A stretch of DNA of 53,066 nucleotides from Pyrinomonadaceae bacterium MAG19_C2-C3. GTDB taxonomy: Bacteria; Acidobacteriota; Blastocatellia; Pyrinomonadales; Pyrinomonadaceae. The translations under genes were made by a program, and so were the position numbers. The notes below the pieces were generated by a model. That model saw nothing but the letters and a program-made list of their open reading frames with translations, did no database searches and was not told the DNA's origin. This document shows positions 17,772-26,161 of this stretch, one piece after another. The stretch is from assembly GCA_024330265.1 (NCBI GenBank), contig JANDLT010000036.1, forward strand, positions 1 to 53,066, in the 5' to 3' direction. The first letter of the stretch is position 1; every line of letters begins with the position of its first letter.

Positions 17772-19103
17772 ATGACGGCTGAAGAAAGATTGGAAGACAT
17801 TGAAATCGCTCCGGCGAAAGGCAAGCTCGGCGTTCTGCTTGTCGGACTCGGCGCGGTCAGCACGACCTTTATCGCCGGAGTCGAAGCGATTAAAGCGGGC
17901 ATCGCCGAACCCATCGGAAGCTTGACGCAGATGGGAACGATTCGACTCGGCAAACGCACGGACAACAATACGCCCATGATTAAAGATTTCGTGCCGCTCG
18001 CGGATTTGAACGACATCGTTTTCGGGGCGTGGGACATCTTCCCCGATTCGGCTTATGACGCCGCGATGCACGCCGGAGTTTTAGAAAAGGATTTGCTCGC
18101 GCAACTTAAAACGCCGCTTCAGAAAATCAAACCGATGGCGGCGGTCTTCGATACCCATTACGTCAAACGTCTCTCAGGCACGAACGTCAAAGAGGGCGCG
18201 AATAAAATGGAACTCGCGCAGCAACTCATAGATGAGATTGCCGACTTCAAACGCCGCAACAAATGCACGCGCCTCGTCATGGTGTGGGCGGCTTCGACCG
18301 AAATTTATCAAAAAGGCGACCACGCGGCTTACCGCAATATCAACGCTTTCGAGAAAGCTTTGCAGACGAACTCGAAGGCAATCGCCCCTTCGATGATTTA
18401 CGCTTATGCCGCGATAAAGTCCGGCGTCCCGTTCGCCAACGGCGCGCCGAATCTTTCGGTTGACGTTCCGGCTTTAGTGAAACTCGCGGAAGACATGAAC
18501 GTCCCCGTGTGCGGCAAGGATTTCAAGACCGGACAAACGATGATGAAAACGATTCTCGCGCCCGGTCTGAAATCGCGCTTGCTTGGGCTTCACGGTTGGT
18601 ATTCGACGAACATCTTAGGCAACCGCGACGGCGAAGTTTTGGACGACCCGGAATCATTCAAGACGAAAGAGGAATCGAAACTCTCTGTGCTTGAACACAT
18701 CTTGCAGCCCGACAAATACCCGCAACTTTACAAAGATTTTTCGCACGTCGTCCGCATCAACTACTATCCGCCGCGCGGCGACAATAAAGAAGGTTGGGAC
18801 AACATAGACATCTTCGGCTGGCTCGGCTACAAGATGCAAATCAAGATTGACTTCCTGTGCCGCGACTCCATCTTAGCCGCTCCGTTGTGTTTAGACCTCG
18901 CGCTGTTTATGGATTTAGCGCAACGCGCGAAGATGAAAGGCATTCAAGAGTGGCTTTCTTTTTACTTCAAAGCCCCGATGACCGCCCCGGAACTTTATCC
19001 CGAACACGATTTGTTTATTCAGTTGATGAAACTCAAGAACACGCTTCGTTACTTGCGCGGCGAAGAACTGATTACACATCTCGGACTTGAGTATTACGAC
19101 TAA
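17772..19103 (+). CDS. ino1: Inositol-3-phosphate synthase
   Basis: NAD-dependent conversion of glucose 6-phosphate to 1L-myo-inositol 1-phosphate, first step of inositol lipid and inositol solute synthesis. The Rossmann start GKLGVLLVGLGAVSTTFIAG and the long synthase domain (NYYPPRGDNKEGWDNIDIFGWLGYKMQIK, then FLCRDSILAAPLCLDLALF) are characteristic. The ATG at 17772 follows an AGGAG at 17756-17760 and gives 443 residues, the usual bacterial/archaeal size; an upstream in-frame extension runs through repeats and is not real. Inositol synthesis is uncommon in bacteria but known in actinobacteria, Bacteroidetes and some thermophiles. A phosphatidylinositol-type lipid use is suggested only by the nearby GDPD. 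Confidence 0.92.
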   Translation: MTAEERLEDIEIAPAKGKLGVLLVGLGAVSTTFIAGVEAIKAGIAEPIGSLTQMGTIRLGKRTDNNTPMIKDFVPLADLNDIVFGAWDIFPDSAYDAAMHAGVLEKDLLAQLKTPLQKIKPMAAVFDTHYVKRLSGTNVKEGANKMELAQQLIDEIADFKRRNKCTRLVMVWAASTEIYQKGDHAAYRNINAFEKALQTNSKAIAPSMIYAYAAIKSGVPFANGAPNLSVDVPALVKLAEDMNVPVCGKDFKTGQTMMKTILAPGLKSRLLGLHGWYSTNILGNRDGEVLDDPESFKTKEESKLSVLEHILQPDKYPQLYKDFSHVVRINYYPPRGDNKEGWDNIDIFGWLGYKMQIKIDFLCRDSILAAPLCLDLALFMDLAQRAKMKGIQEWLSFYFKAPMTAPELYPEHDLFIQLMKLKNTLRYLRGEELITHLGLEYYD

Positions 19104-19153
19104 AAGCCGCGTCATAAATCGCTTGATAGAATGTTCCGCAAGTTATTTTTCAA

Positions 19154-19250
19154 CCACAGAGGCACAGAGGTCACACAGAGGATTCACAGAGAACCGGGCA
19201 TAACGTTTTCTCTGTGAATCCTCTGTGGCTTTGGCTCTGTGTCTCTGTGG
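19154..19250. repeat. Palindromic repeat CACAGAGG...CCTCTGTG
   Basis: CCACAGAGGCACAGAGG and CAGAGGATTCACAGAGAA are repeated inverted as TTCTCTGTGAATCCTCTG and CTCTGTGTCTCTGTGG around a short loop. It sits between the convergent ino1 and DinB genes and is likely also a bidirectional terminator-like hairpin. Confidence 0.75.
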
Positions 19251-19290
19251 TGAAACCGTCTCACCCGACACGCAACCTCATATCACATCG

Positions 19291-19767
19291 CTAAATCATT
19301 TTCTTCAGCAACGCGATTTGCGCGGCGTGATAAAGGCTGTGTTGCGCCGTGCCGTGCAGCGTGACGTAAATCGTGACGCCGCCACCCGTCGCCGCGTCGC
19401 GTTCGGTGTTGGTGAATCGTTCCAACCCTTCATCGCTCAACTTCCCCGCCGCCGCGCACAAGGCTTGATGACGCCCTTCGAGTTTATCGAGCATTCGCGC
19501 CCAAGCCGCTTCGCTTGTATCCACGATTTCCTGCCAGTCGCCTTCGGCGGGCAGACGCACATAATGATTCTCGATTCGTTCGCGCACCGCATCCATCCAC
19601 GCCGCGACGTGCGACACGATTTCCCAGATGCTATGAGCGTTGTGAATCGGATGCCGCGCCGCCTGCGCCGCCGTGATGCCTTCCAATGTCGCGCGCAAAC
19701 TCGAACCGCACCACGCATCACCGTGATACGCGCGTTCAAGTTGGTCAATGATTTTTTCGGTTTCCAT
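19291..19767 (-). CDS. DinB-family (four-helix, metal-binding) protein
   Basis: A 158-residue DinB/YfiT-like protein. The family's metal-binding histidines are in HSIWEIVSHVAAWM and at the C-terminus in HSLYHAAQIALLKK. Members include thiol-dependent S-transferases (bacillithiol, mycothiol) and proteins of unknown role. I chose the internal METEKIIDQL start over an upstream ATG that would add six residues. It stands alone between palindromic repeats. The substrate cannot be told from sequence. Confidence 0.82.
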   Translation of the reverse strand: METEKIIDQLERAYHGDAWCGSSLRATLEGITAAQAARHPIHNAHSIWEIVSHVAAWMDAVRERIENHYVRLPAEGDWQEIVDTSEAAWARMLDKLEGRHQALCAAAGKLSDEGLERFTNTERDAATGGGVTIYVTLHGTAQHSLYHAAQIALLKKMI

Positions 19768-19808
19768 TATTTTTATGCGAATCAAGAGTTGAAACTAAGC
19801 ACCGTTTT

Positions 19809-20056
19809 TAGCTGCGGCAGCAGCGGCAAGAGGGTAGCCCACAGTGAAGCGAAGCGTAACTGTGAGGAGCATGTCGGTAGAGATTTCAAGCTACGGCAGT
19901 AGCGTAAGAAATCCCTATGCCAGCAGTTGCTCATCCGGCTTTCTTACGCTGCTGCCGCAGCTAAGATTTTAATGATGCTTTACTTACCCACAGTTACGGC
20001 TACACTTCGTTTCGCCTTCACTGTGGGCTACCTTCTTGTCGCTGCTGCCGCAGCTA
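19809..20056. repeat. Long palindromic element, family R3 copy 2
   Basis: Same terminal inverted repeat as the element at 13826-14053 (TAGCTGCGGCAGCAGCG / CGCTGCTGCCGCAGCTA), with the nested GTAGCCCACAGT / ACTGTGGGCTAC pair and an inner TTCAAGCTACGGCAGTAGCG that here faces only a partial partner. No flanking duplication is visible. Confidence 0.83.
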
Positions 20057-20075
20057 CAAAGCATACAAGTCTTTC

Positions 20076-21781
20076 TCATCTCACCTTATAAATCTTTGGT
20101 GGCGGCGATGCTTTGCGCGGTTTAACTTTACAGTTGGCATAGTTCACAGCCAAATCTTCTTCAAGCAGAATCAGCGCACCGATGCGGCGAATCATCCGTG
20201 TGACTTCGCGCGCTTCGGGGACGGTCAAACTGCGTCCCAAGTTTTCGTATTCACGATATGACAACCATTTCTTTATCACTTGATAACCGCCAATCGTGTA
20301 TTCCCACACAGGGACGGGGACGTTCGACCAAAGCGCGGTGTCGTTAAGGTAAATGTCGTAAGTCTGATTATCGCGCCACTGGTTTTGATTATCACGAAAC
20401 GTATTAATGAAGTTATCGGGCGCGAGAGTTTCATAAGCCGCGAACTCGGCTTCGGTATTGCGGCGCGTGAGCGTGCGCCCTTTGCTTCAAATCTTCGCCC
20501 GTCAAAGCATCGCCGCCCGCTTCGTCCAACGTGCGCTTAATTCGTTTCAAGACCTCGACCAGATACGCCCCCGTCCCGCAACACGGGTCAAGCACATACA
20601 CGCGCTCATCAGCCAACCCAAGTTCGATGTCCAACTCATCGCGCAACGTGCGGTCAACGCGCTCGACCATGTACGCCACGATTTCCTGCGGCGTGTACCA
20701 CACGCCCAAAGACTTCCTCAACTCCGGGTCGAACGCTTCAAGGAACGGTTCATAGAAATACTGCACCGCGTGTTCTTCCTCGAACCGCTCGAAAAACTTC
20801 ACGCGCTCGACACGACTCAGAGCATCGCTTGTCCACGCCAACACTTCTTCCAACCCCAACCCGCGCACATTTGAAGGCGTCACGACCTGCTCGAACAACG
20901 TGCGAATCACCGGAACGTGCAACGTCCACTGCGCCAATCGCCAATCAAAACGATTCTCTCTCTGTCTTCCTTCCGCCGTTTTGCACCACAGAACCCACGC
21001 CGAAAACACGCCGTAAAAAAGCGTCTGAACCAACGTCGAACGAAAAAACGCTTCGCCCTTCTCACCCTTAAAACGCAAACCCAACGCTTCTTCCAACGCC
21101 GCCCGCACGGTTGCCAGAGACGGCAATTCCGCCCGCTCAATTCGCGCCTTCGCATCACGCGCATAACTCGCCAGAAACCACGCCAGAGATTCCGGTGCAT
21201 CCAGAGGCGCGCTCATTAACATCACGCGCTTGATGTATTCATCGAAACGCGATTCATGTTCACGCGCAAACTCACGCGCGCTTTTAACCCGCGCCCAAAA
21301 ATCCTTCTCCGCCTCCGCCAGCGCGTAACTCTCCAACAACCGCGCCGCCCCGTTCACGTCACGCCCGACAACCACAAACTCGCGCAAATTCGTCACCAAT
21401 ATCAGACCATAACGGTCAAGATATTTTTTAACCTGCGCGCTCTGTGCGATTACATTCACATCATCGCCCGCGCCTTTGACTTCCAACACGCCGCGCGCCG
21501 GAATTCGCACTGTTTGTTATCTGCTCGCCTTGTTCGGCGCGCAACTGCTCACCACTAAACAAACCGCCGTCGGGAATACCCGCCCCGCGATTCTTGATGT
21601 TAATCACGCACCGCACCTTAGGCTTCAACTCTGCCCCGTAAGCATTGAGCATCGTCGAGAGAGCCGGATAAAAAGATGTCTCCTTAACCGCTTCGCCCGT
21701 CGCCCGTGTATCGCGCAAATCGCTAAAGTAAGTTTCAAGGTGATTCATTTGTTTATGACGTTCAAGCCGATGTCTGGACAC
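20076..21781 (-). pseudogene. Broken Type ISP-like restriction-modification gene
   Basis: Three fragments of one large nuclease-methyltransferase line up on the minus strand. The N-terminal part (21781 to ~21505) has LKPKVRCVINIKNRGAGIPD, typical of the nuclease region. After a one-base frame change it continues with PARGVLEVKGAGDD (20431-21510), which runs into methyltransferase motif I (VLDPCCGTGAYLVEVL). Near 20460 the frame changes again and sequence jumps to the C-terminal tail (NQTYDIYLNDTALWSNVP, then VWEYTIGGYQVIKKWLSYRE, down to 20076). The catalytic NPPY motif, most of the methyltransferase and the target-recognition domain are missing. Intact members exceed 900 residues; this remnant could encode about 560. 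It is a dead gene by deletion plus frameshifts. Confidence 0.85.
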
Positions 21782-21824
21782 ATGTTTCTGGGTTTCAAGC
21801 TGATGTTTGGATACATCTCTGTTT

Positions 21825-22138
21825 GTCCCGTCAGGGACAGCATGACAATAGCCTAGCGATTCATCGCTGGGGATAGACGAGGGGATGAACTAAGTCCCGT
21901 CAGGGCAATGGCATTAAGTTAAGAAAATAATCGCCCGTTTGGAGGCGGGCTATGCCCGCCGTGCGCGGGGACGGCGGGCATAGCCCGCCTCCAAACAACC
22001 TTAACTTAATGCCATTGCCCGTCAGGGACGGCTGAACTTGTGGACATTCAGCCGTCCCTGACGGGACTCGAACGTCTTTTCTGCTCATACACCCAGCGAT
22101 GGATCGCTGGGCTACTATCATGCTGTCCCTGACGGGAC
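21825..22138. repeat. Palindromic element with GTCCCGTCAGGGACAG ends, interrupted by MITE-B
   Basis: The left arm (GTCCCGTCAGGGACAGCATGA, then AGCGATTCATCGCTGGG, 21825-21870) is repeated inverted at 22091-22138. An inner pair around GTCAGGGACGGCTGAA lies at about 22021-22069. The MITE-B copy at 21906-22017 is inserted within it. A solitary CCCGTCAGGGAC palindrome also occurs at about 6094. Upstream, 21758-21820 holds two direct copies of a ~35-base unit (TTCAAGCYGATGTYTGGA). No gene is visible between the pseudogene and aroC. Confidence 0.8.
21906..22017. mobile_element. MITE-B copy 1 with 10-bp target duplication
   Basis: A 112-base element whose ends CAATGGCATTAAGTTAAG and CTTAACTTAATGCCATTG form perfect 18-bp terminal inverted repeats, with an inner GTTTGGAGGCGGGC / GCCCGCCTCCAAAC palindrome. 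It is flanked by the exact 10-mer CCCGTCAGGG at 21896-21905 and 22018-22027. It encodes no protein. The second copy is at 36962-37074. Confidence 0.92.
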
Positions 22139-22172
22139 AAAAACGTGTCAGACTTCAGGATTTGAACTGCTT

Positions 22173-23342
22173 TCAGTATTCGCTCAACTGTCGTTTATAG
22201 CCGTCGAAATTACGTTTCATTTCACCGAGCGAATCACCGCCGAACTTTTCGCGCATCGCCTTTGCCAACACCAGCGCGACCATCGCTTCGCCGATGACTC
22301 CGGCGGCGGGGACTGCCGTGGTGTCGCTGCGTTCAAATCCGGCGGGCGAATCCTCTTTCGTCTTGATGTCAACCGAACCCAAGCGCGTCCGCAAAGTGGC
22401 GATAGGTTTTAGATACCCGCGCACGCGCAGTTCTTCGCCGTTCGTGATGCCGCCTTCGAGTCCCCCCGCGCGGTTGGTGCGGCGCGCGTAAGTCGCATCT
22501 TCACGGTTGAAAGTTATTTCATCATGTACTTTTGAACCCGCTTCACCGGCAATCTCAAAGCCGTCACCGACGGCGCACGCCTTTACCGCCGGAATCGAAA
22601 CAATCGCCTGTGCAAATTGTCCGTCCAACTTCGCGTCCCAGGATGTATGCGCTCCCAACCCGGCGACAAGGTTTTTAACGACAACCTCAAACACGCCGCC
22701 GAGCGTGTCGCCATCTTTTTTCGCGCAATCAATAAGCTCAACCATCTGTGCTTGCGCGTTCGCGTCGCCGCATCGCAAAGGCTCATCGTCGTTGATATTT
22801 ACTATGTCGTCCCAACTTAAATGAAGCGGCTTGTCCGGCACGCCCCCGAGTTGAACGACGTGACTCGCAATCTCCACATCGAACTGTTTCAACAACAGAC
22901 GCGCCAGCGCGCCGCACGCGACACGCGCCGCCGTCTCACGCGCCGATGCGCGCTCCAACACGTTTCGCAAATCCGTCTGGTTAAACTTTTGACCGCCTGC
23001 TAAATCGGCGTGTCCGGGACGCGGGCGCGTCAGCACGCGCGACTTTTCGGGCGCGATTTCGACGGCTTCGACGCTCATCACGTCCGTCCAATTACCCCAA
23101 TCCTTATTCTCAATCATCATCGCCACCGGCGAACCTAAAGTTACGCCGTGACGCACGCCGCTTAAAATCTGCGCCGTGTCCCGTTCAATCTTCATCCGCC
23201 CGCCGCGCCCGTACCCCTTCTGGCGGCGCGCGAGTTGGTGATTGATATATTCAATGTCAACAGGCACGTCTGACGGTATTCCCTCGACGATGAGAGTGAG
23301 TGCGCGCCCGTGCGATTCTCCGGCAGTGGTGAAGCGAAACAT
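22173..23342 (-). CDS. aroC: Chorismate synthase
   Basis: Last step of the shikimate pathway: removes phosphate from EPSP to give chorismate, using reduced FMN. The signature blocks are all present: [18 protein letters not shown] at the start, [30 protein letters not shown] and [16 protein letters not shown]. The length of 389 is normal for the bacterial type. The gene is alone, without aro neighbours, and divergent from the DUF885 gene. A GTGGTCA-type heptamer repeat lies just upstream (23345-23380). Confidence 0.95.
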   Translation of the reverse strand: MFRFTTAGESHGRALTLIVEGIPSDVPVDIEYINHQLARRQKGYGRGGRMKIERDTAQILSGVRHGVTLGSPVAMMIENKDWGNWTDVMSVEAVEIAPEKSRVLTRPRPGHADLAGGQKFNQTDLRNVLERASARETAARVACGALARLLLKQFDVEIASHVVQLGGVPDKPLHLSWDDIVNINDDEPLRCGDANAQAQMVELIDCAKKDGDTLGGVFEVVVKNLVAGLGAHTSWDAKLDGQFAQAIVSIPAVKACAVGDGFEIAGEAGSKVHDEITFNREDATYARRTNRAGGLEGGITNGEELRVRGYLKPIATLRTRLGSVDIKTKEDSPAGFERSDTTAVPAAGVIGEAMVALVLAKAMREKFGGDSLGEMKRNFDGYKRQLSEY

Positions 23343-23344
23343 AA

Positions 23345-23380
23345 GAATTAGTGGTCAGTGGTCGGTGGTCAGTGGTCAGA
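23345..23380. repeat. Heptamer tandem repeat (AGTGGTC)
   Basis: About four direct units of GTGGTCA / GTGGTCG in the gap between aroC and the DUF885 gene, next to the aroC start codon. It is a short sequence repeat of the type seen at 43046-43074. Confidence 0.7.
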
Positions 23381-23480
23381 ATTAAAAGACTCAAGTCGTG
23401 TTACGATAACGCAGCCGCCGAGTTTAGTTGAAGCCCGATTGAATCGAATCCCAAACCGACTTTTAAGGAAACATTTGACG

Positions 23481-25241
23481 ATGATGCGTAAATTGTTTTT
23501 GACAACGCTTGTTGCCCTTGTCGCGTGTTGCGCGGCACTTACTTTAACCTCAACCGCGCAGAATAAAACTAAGATGAATCTATCAGCCGAAGACGCGAAG
23601 TTTGAACGACTCGCCCGCGCCTATATCGAAGAACTATTGAAGCAGAATCCCGAACGCGCGACCGAACTCGGTGACCATCGCTTTGACGCGCGACTTGACG
23701 ACCGCAGCCGCGCCGGAATTGAAGCCGACCGCAAGTTTGCGACTCGGTACTTAGCGGAACTCGCGCGGCTCAAGCCGAGCAATCTAAGCCAGACGAACCG
23801 CATTGATTATCAAATCTTGAAGTCGCGGCTTGAGTATCAAATCTTCAGCCTCGACACGTTGCGCGACTATGAAACAAACCCGCTTATGTACAATCCAGGT
23901 GGAGCGATTTACGCCCTCATCGCACGCGACTTCGCACCTCTGCCGGAACGATTAACGAATCTCAAAGGACGTTTGGAAGGTGTGCCTTCGGTCGTCGCGG
24001 CGGCGAAAGCGAACTTGAAAAACCCGCCGCGCGTGTTCACCGAAACCGCGATAACGCAGAACAAAGGCACGATAAATCTTATCCGCGAAGAACTGAACAA
24101 GTACGCTTCCGATGTGCCGCAAAACGAGCGTGCCGGATTTCAAACCGCGCGCACGAACGCCGTCGCCGCCCTTGAAGATTACGGCAAGTGGCTTGAGAAA
24201 GATTTGCTTCCACGCTCAAACGGCGACTTCCGCATCGGGGCGGCGAAGTTCGATGCCAAACTCAAATTCGCGCTTTCGTCTCCACTCACGAAAGAGGAAA
24301 TCTTGCGTCGTGCGATGGCTGACTTGAAAAGCACGCAAGATGAAATGTACCAAACCGCGTTGCCGCTTCATCGTAAATTTTACCCGAACGAACAGGCTGA
24401 TATGAGCCGCATGATAGTTATCAAACGTGTTCTCGATAAGCTCGCGGAGACGCGCCCGAACAATGACACCATCGTTCCGAAAGCCGAAGAAACTCTGAAA
24501 GCGACGACGGATTTTGTGCGTGCGAACAATATCGTGACCGTTCCCGATGACCCTGTAAAAATCATCGTCATGCCGGAATACTCACGCGGTTCGGCGGTCG
24601 CGTATTGCGATGCGGCGGGCGTGCTTGAGAAGAACGGAACGACGTTCTACGCCATCTCACCGACGCCTTCGGATTGGAAACCGGAACGTGTCGAATCCTT
24701 TTTCAAAGAGTACAACGATTACATGCTCGAAGATTTGACCATCCATGAAGCGATGCCCGGTCACTATCTTCAAATCGCGCACGCGAACCGTTTTTCCGCA
24801 CCGACGATTGTGCGCTCCCTGTTCTACTCCGGCACGTTCGTCGAAGGTTGGGCGGTGTACGCGGAAAGAGTGATGGCGGATGCGGGCTACGGCGGGGCGG
24901 AAGTGAAAATGCAACAACTGAAAATGAAGCTGCGCGTCATCATCAACGCCATCATTGACCAGAAAATCCACACCGCCGGGATGACCGAAAAGGAAGCCGT
25001 CGCCTTTATGATGAACGAAGGTTTTCAGGAAGAGGGCGAAGCGGCGGGCAAGTGGCGGCGCGCCAATCTCTCATCCACACAGCTTTCGACCTACTACGTT
25101 GGAAGTTTAGAAGTCGCCGACATTCGCCGCGATTATGAACGCAAAATGGGCAAGCAATTCGACATGAAGAAGGCGCACGATTTGATGTTGTCGTTTGGTT
25201 CGCCCGCACCTAAGTATGTGCGCGAGTCAATGGGATTGTAA
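23481..25241 (+). CDS. Exported DUF885-family putative metallopeptidase
   Basis: A 586-residue protein. The ATG at 23481 is preceded by AAGGA and begins a clear signal peptide (RKLFLTTLVALVACCAALTLTS). The zinc-binding signature IHEAMPGHYLQIAHANRF (HExxxGH-like) near residue 420 and the downstream FVEGWAVYAERVMAD glutamate fit DUF885, a family of bacterial enzymes resembling metallopeptidases and often annotated as such. It acts outside the cytoplasm. The stop codon TAA uses as its last base the first base of a MITE-A copy (25241). A diverged copy of its last 19 codons lies 888 bases further on (26069-26129). Confidence 0.87.
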   Translation: MMRKLFLTTLVALVACCAALTLTSTAQNKTKMNLSAEDAKFERLARAYIEELLKQNPERATELGDHRFDARLDDRSRAGIEADRKFATRYLAELARLKPSNLSQTNRIDYQILKSRLEYQIFSLDTLRDYETNPLMYNPGGAIYALIARDFAPLPERLTNLKGRLEGVPSVVAAAKANLKNPPRVFTETAITQNKGTINLIREELNKYASDVPQNERAGFQTARTNAVAALEDYGKWLEKDLLPRSNGDFRIGAAKFDAKLKFALSSPLTKEEILRRAMADLKSTQDEMYQTALPLHRKFYPNEQADMSRMIVIKRVLDKLAETRPNNDTIVPKAEETLKATTDFVRANNIVTVPDDPVKIIVMPEYSRGSAVAYCDAAGVLEKNGTTFYAISPTPSDWKPERVESFFKEYNDYMLEDLTIHEAMPGHYLQIAHANRFSAPTIVRSLFYSGTFVEGWAVYAERVMADAGYGGAEVKMQQLKMKLRVIINAIIDQKIHTAGMTEKEAVAFMMNEGFQEEGEAAGKWRRANLSSTQLSTYYVGSLEVADIRRDYERKMGKQFDMKKAHDLMLSFGSPAPKYVRESMGL

Positions 25242-25369
25242 TACCGACTTGCAAATCAAAATGAGAAACGAATGTTTAGAGGCGGGCTTCCGCCCGCCGT
25301 TGTGACATGTCCCGTGCCCGGGGGGGCGCACCCCCGCCTCTAAACTCAGGTTGTTATGCAAGTCGGTAT
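25241..25369. mobile_element. MITE-A, complete copy
   Basis: A 129-base element with perfect 13-bp terminal inverted repeats ATACCGACTTGCA / TGCAAGTCGGTAT. Its inner GTTTAGAGGCGGGC / GCACCCCCGCCTCTAAAC module is shared with the partial copy at 1-100 and related to the core of MITE-B. No ORF. It abuts the DUF885 stop codon. A target duplication cannot be recognised. Confidence 0.85.
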
Positions 25370-25392
25370 AAGGTGTTTCTCTGAGGTGTGGA

Positions 25393-26058
25393 ATGACGAT
25401 TGCGACAATCAAGAATCGCCTTAGTATCGGTAACGTCGTCAGAAACGCCGTCGTTTTTAACTTCAAGAAATGGCGTGATAATGCCGTGAACAGCGACAAC
25501 CTACTTCAGAGCGTTGACCGACTCTTTACCTTGCTGGATGAACGTCAGGTTGATTATTTGCTCGTCGGAGGCATCGCTTTACTCCAATATATTGAAGGGC
25601 GCAATACCGAAGATATTGACCTTATCATGGCGTTATCATCGCTCGAACAGTTACCGGAGATTTCGATTATCAGCCGTGATTCCGATTTCATAAGAGGGAA
25701 ATTGGGCGGATTACAGATTGATATATTGCTGACGGAGAATCCGCTATTTGCGCGCGTGCAGCAGGCTTATTCGGCGCGGGGGCAGTTTCTTGAGCGCACG
25801 ATTCCCTGTGCGACCGTTGAGGGACTAATCGTCCTCAAGCTATATGCGTTGCCATCCCTATACCGGCAGGGAAACTTTGCCCGTGTCAATCTTTATGAAA
25901 ATGACGTGGCAACTCTACTTTACGATTATCGTCCTGATGTCGAGCCTTTATTTGAAGTGTTAGCCACGCATGTTAGCGACAGCGACCTAGTTTCATTAAA
26001 GGAAATCGTGGCGGAGATGCAGCAACGTATCGAGCGGTTCGGTAAAGAATTTGAATGA
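25393..26058 (+). CDS. Nucleotidyltransferase-fold protein (MNT/AbiEii-like)
   Basis: A 221-residue protein. The segment DYLLVGGIALLQYIEGRNTEDIDLIM has the GG...DxD pattern of the minimal/AbiEii-type nucleotidyltransferase fold, and VEGLIVLKLYALPSLYRQ resembles the region that follows the core in such proteins. These often act as toxins or antitoxins, but no HEPN or AbiEi-type partner is next to it. The ATG at 25393 has GAGGTG just upstream. A GTG at 25486 is the alternative start and would remove a 31-residue basic lead. The base composition looks more AT-rich than its neighbours, and the gene lies between two copies of the DUF885 3' end, which suggests acquisition. Confidence 0.7.
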   Translation: MTIATIKNRLSIGNVVRNAVVFNFKKWRDNAVNSDNLLQSVDRLFTLLDERQVDYLLVGGIALLQYIEGRNTEDIDLIMALSSLEQLPEISIISRDSDFIRGKLGGLQIDILLTENPLFARVQQAYSARGQFLERTIPCATVEGLIVLKLYALPSLYRQGNFARVNLYENDVATLLYDYRPDVEPLFEVLATHVSDSDLVSLKEIVAEMQQRIERFGKEFE

Positions 26059-26068
26059 GCGGATGAAA

Positions 26069-26129
26069 TTTGATGTTGCTGCTCGGTTCACCCGCATCTA
26101 AGTATGTGCGCGAGTCAATGGGATTGTGA
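26069..26129 (+). pseudogene. 3' remnant of a second DUF885-family gene
   Basis: These 61 bases match 25181-25241, the end of the DUF885 gene, with about eight substitutions. They encode LMLLLGSPASKYVRESMGL followed by TGA, against LMLSFGSPAPKYVRESMGL in the intact gene. The reading frame and stop are conserved while third positions vary, so this is the tail of a paralog rather than a recent copy. No upstream part of that paralog is recognisable. Confidence 0.8.
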
Positions 26130-26161
26130 AGTACGTTTTAGCGCGGGACTTGAGTCAAATA

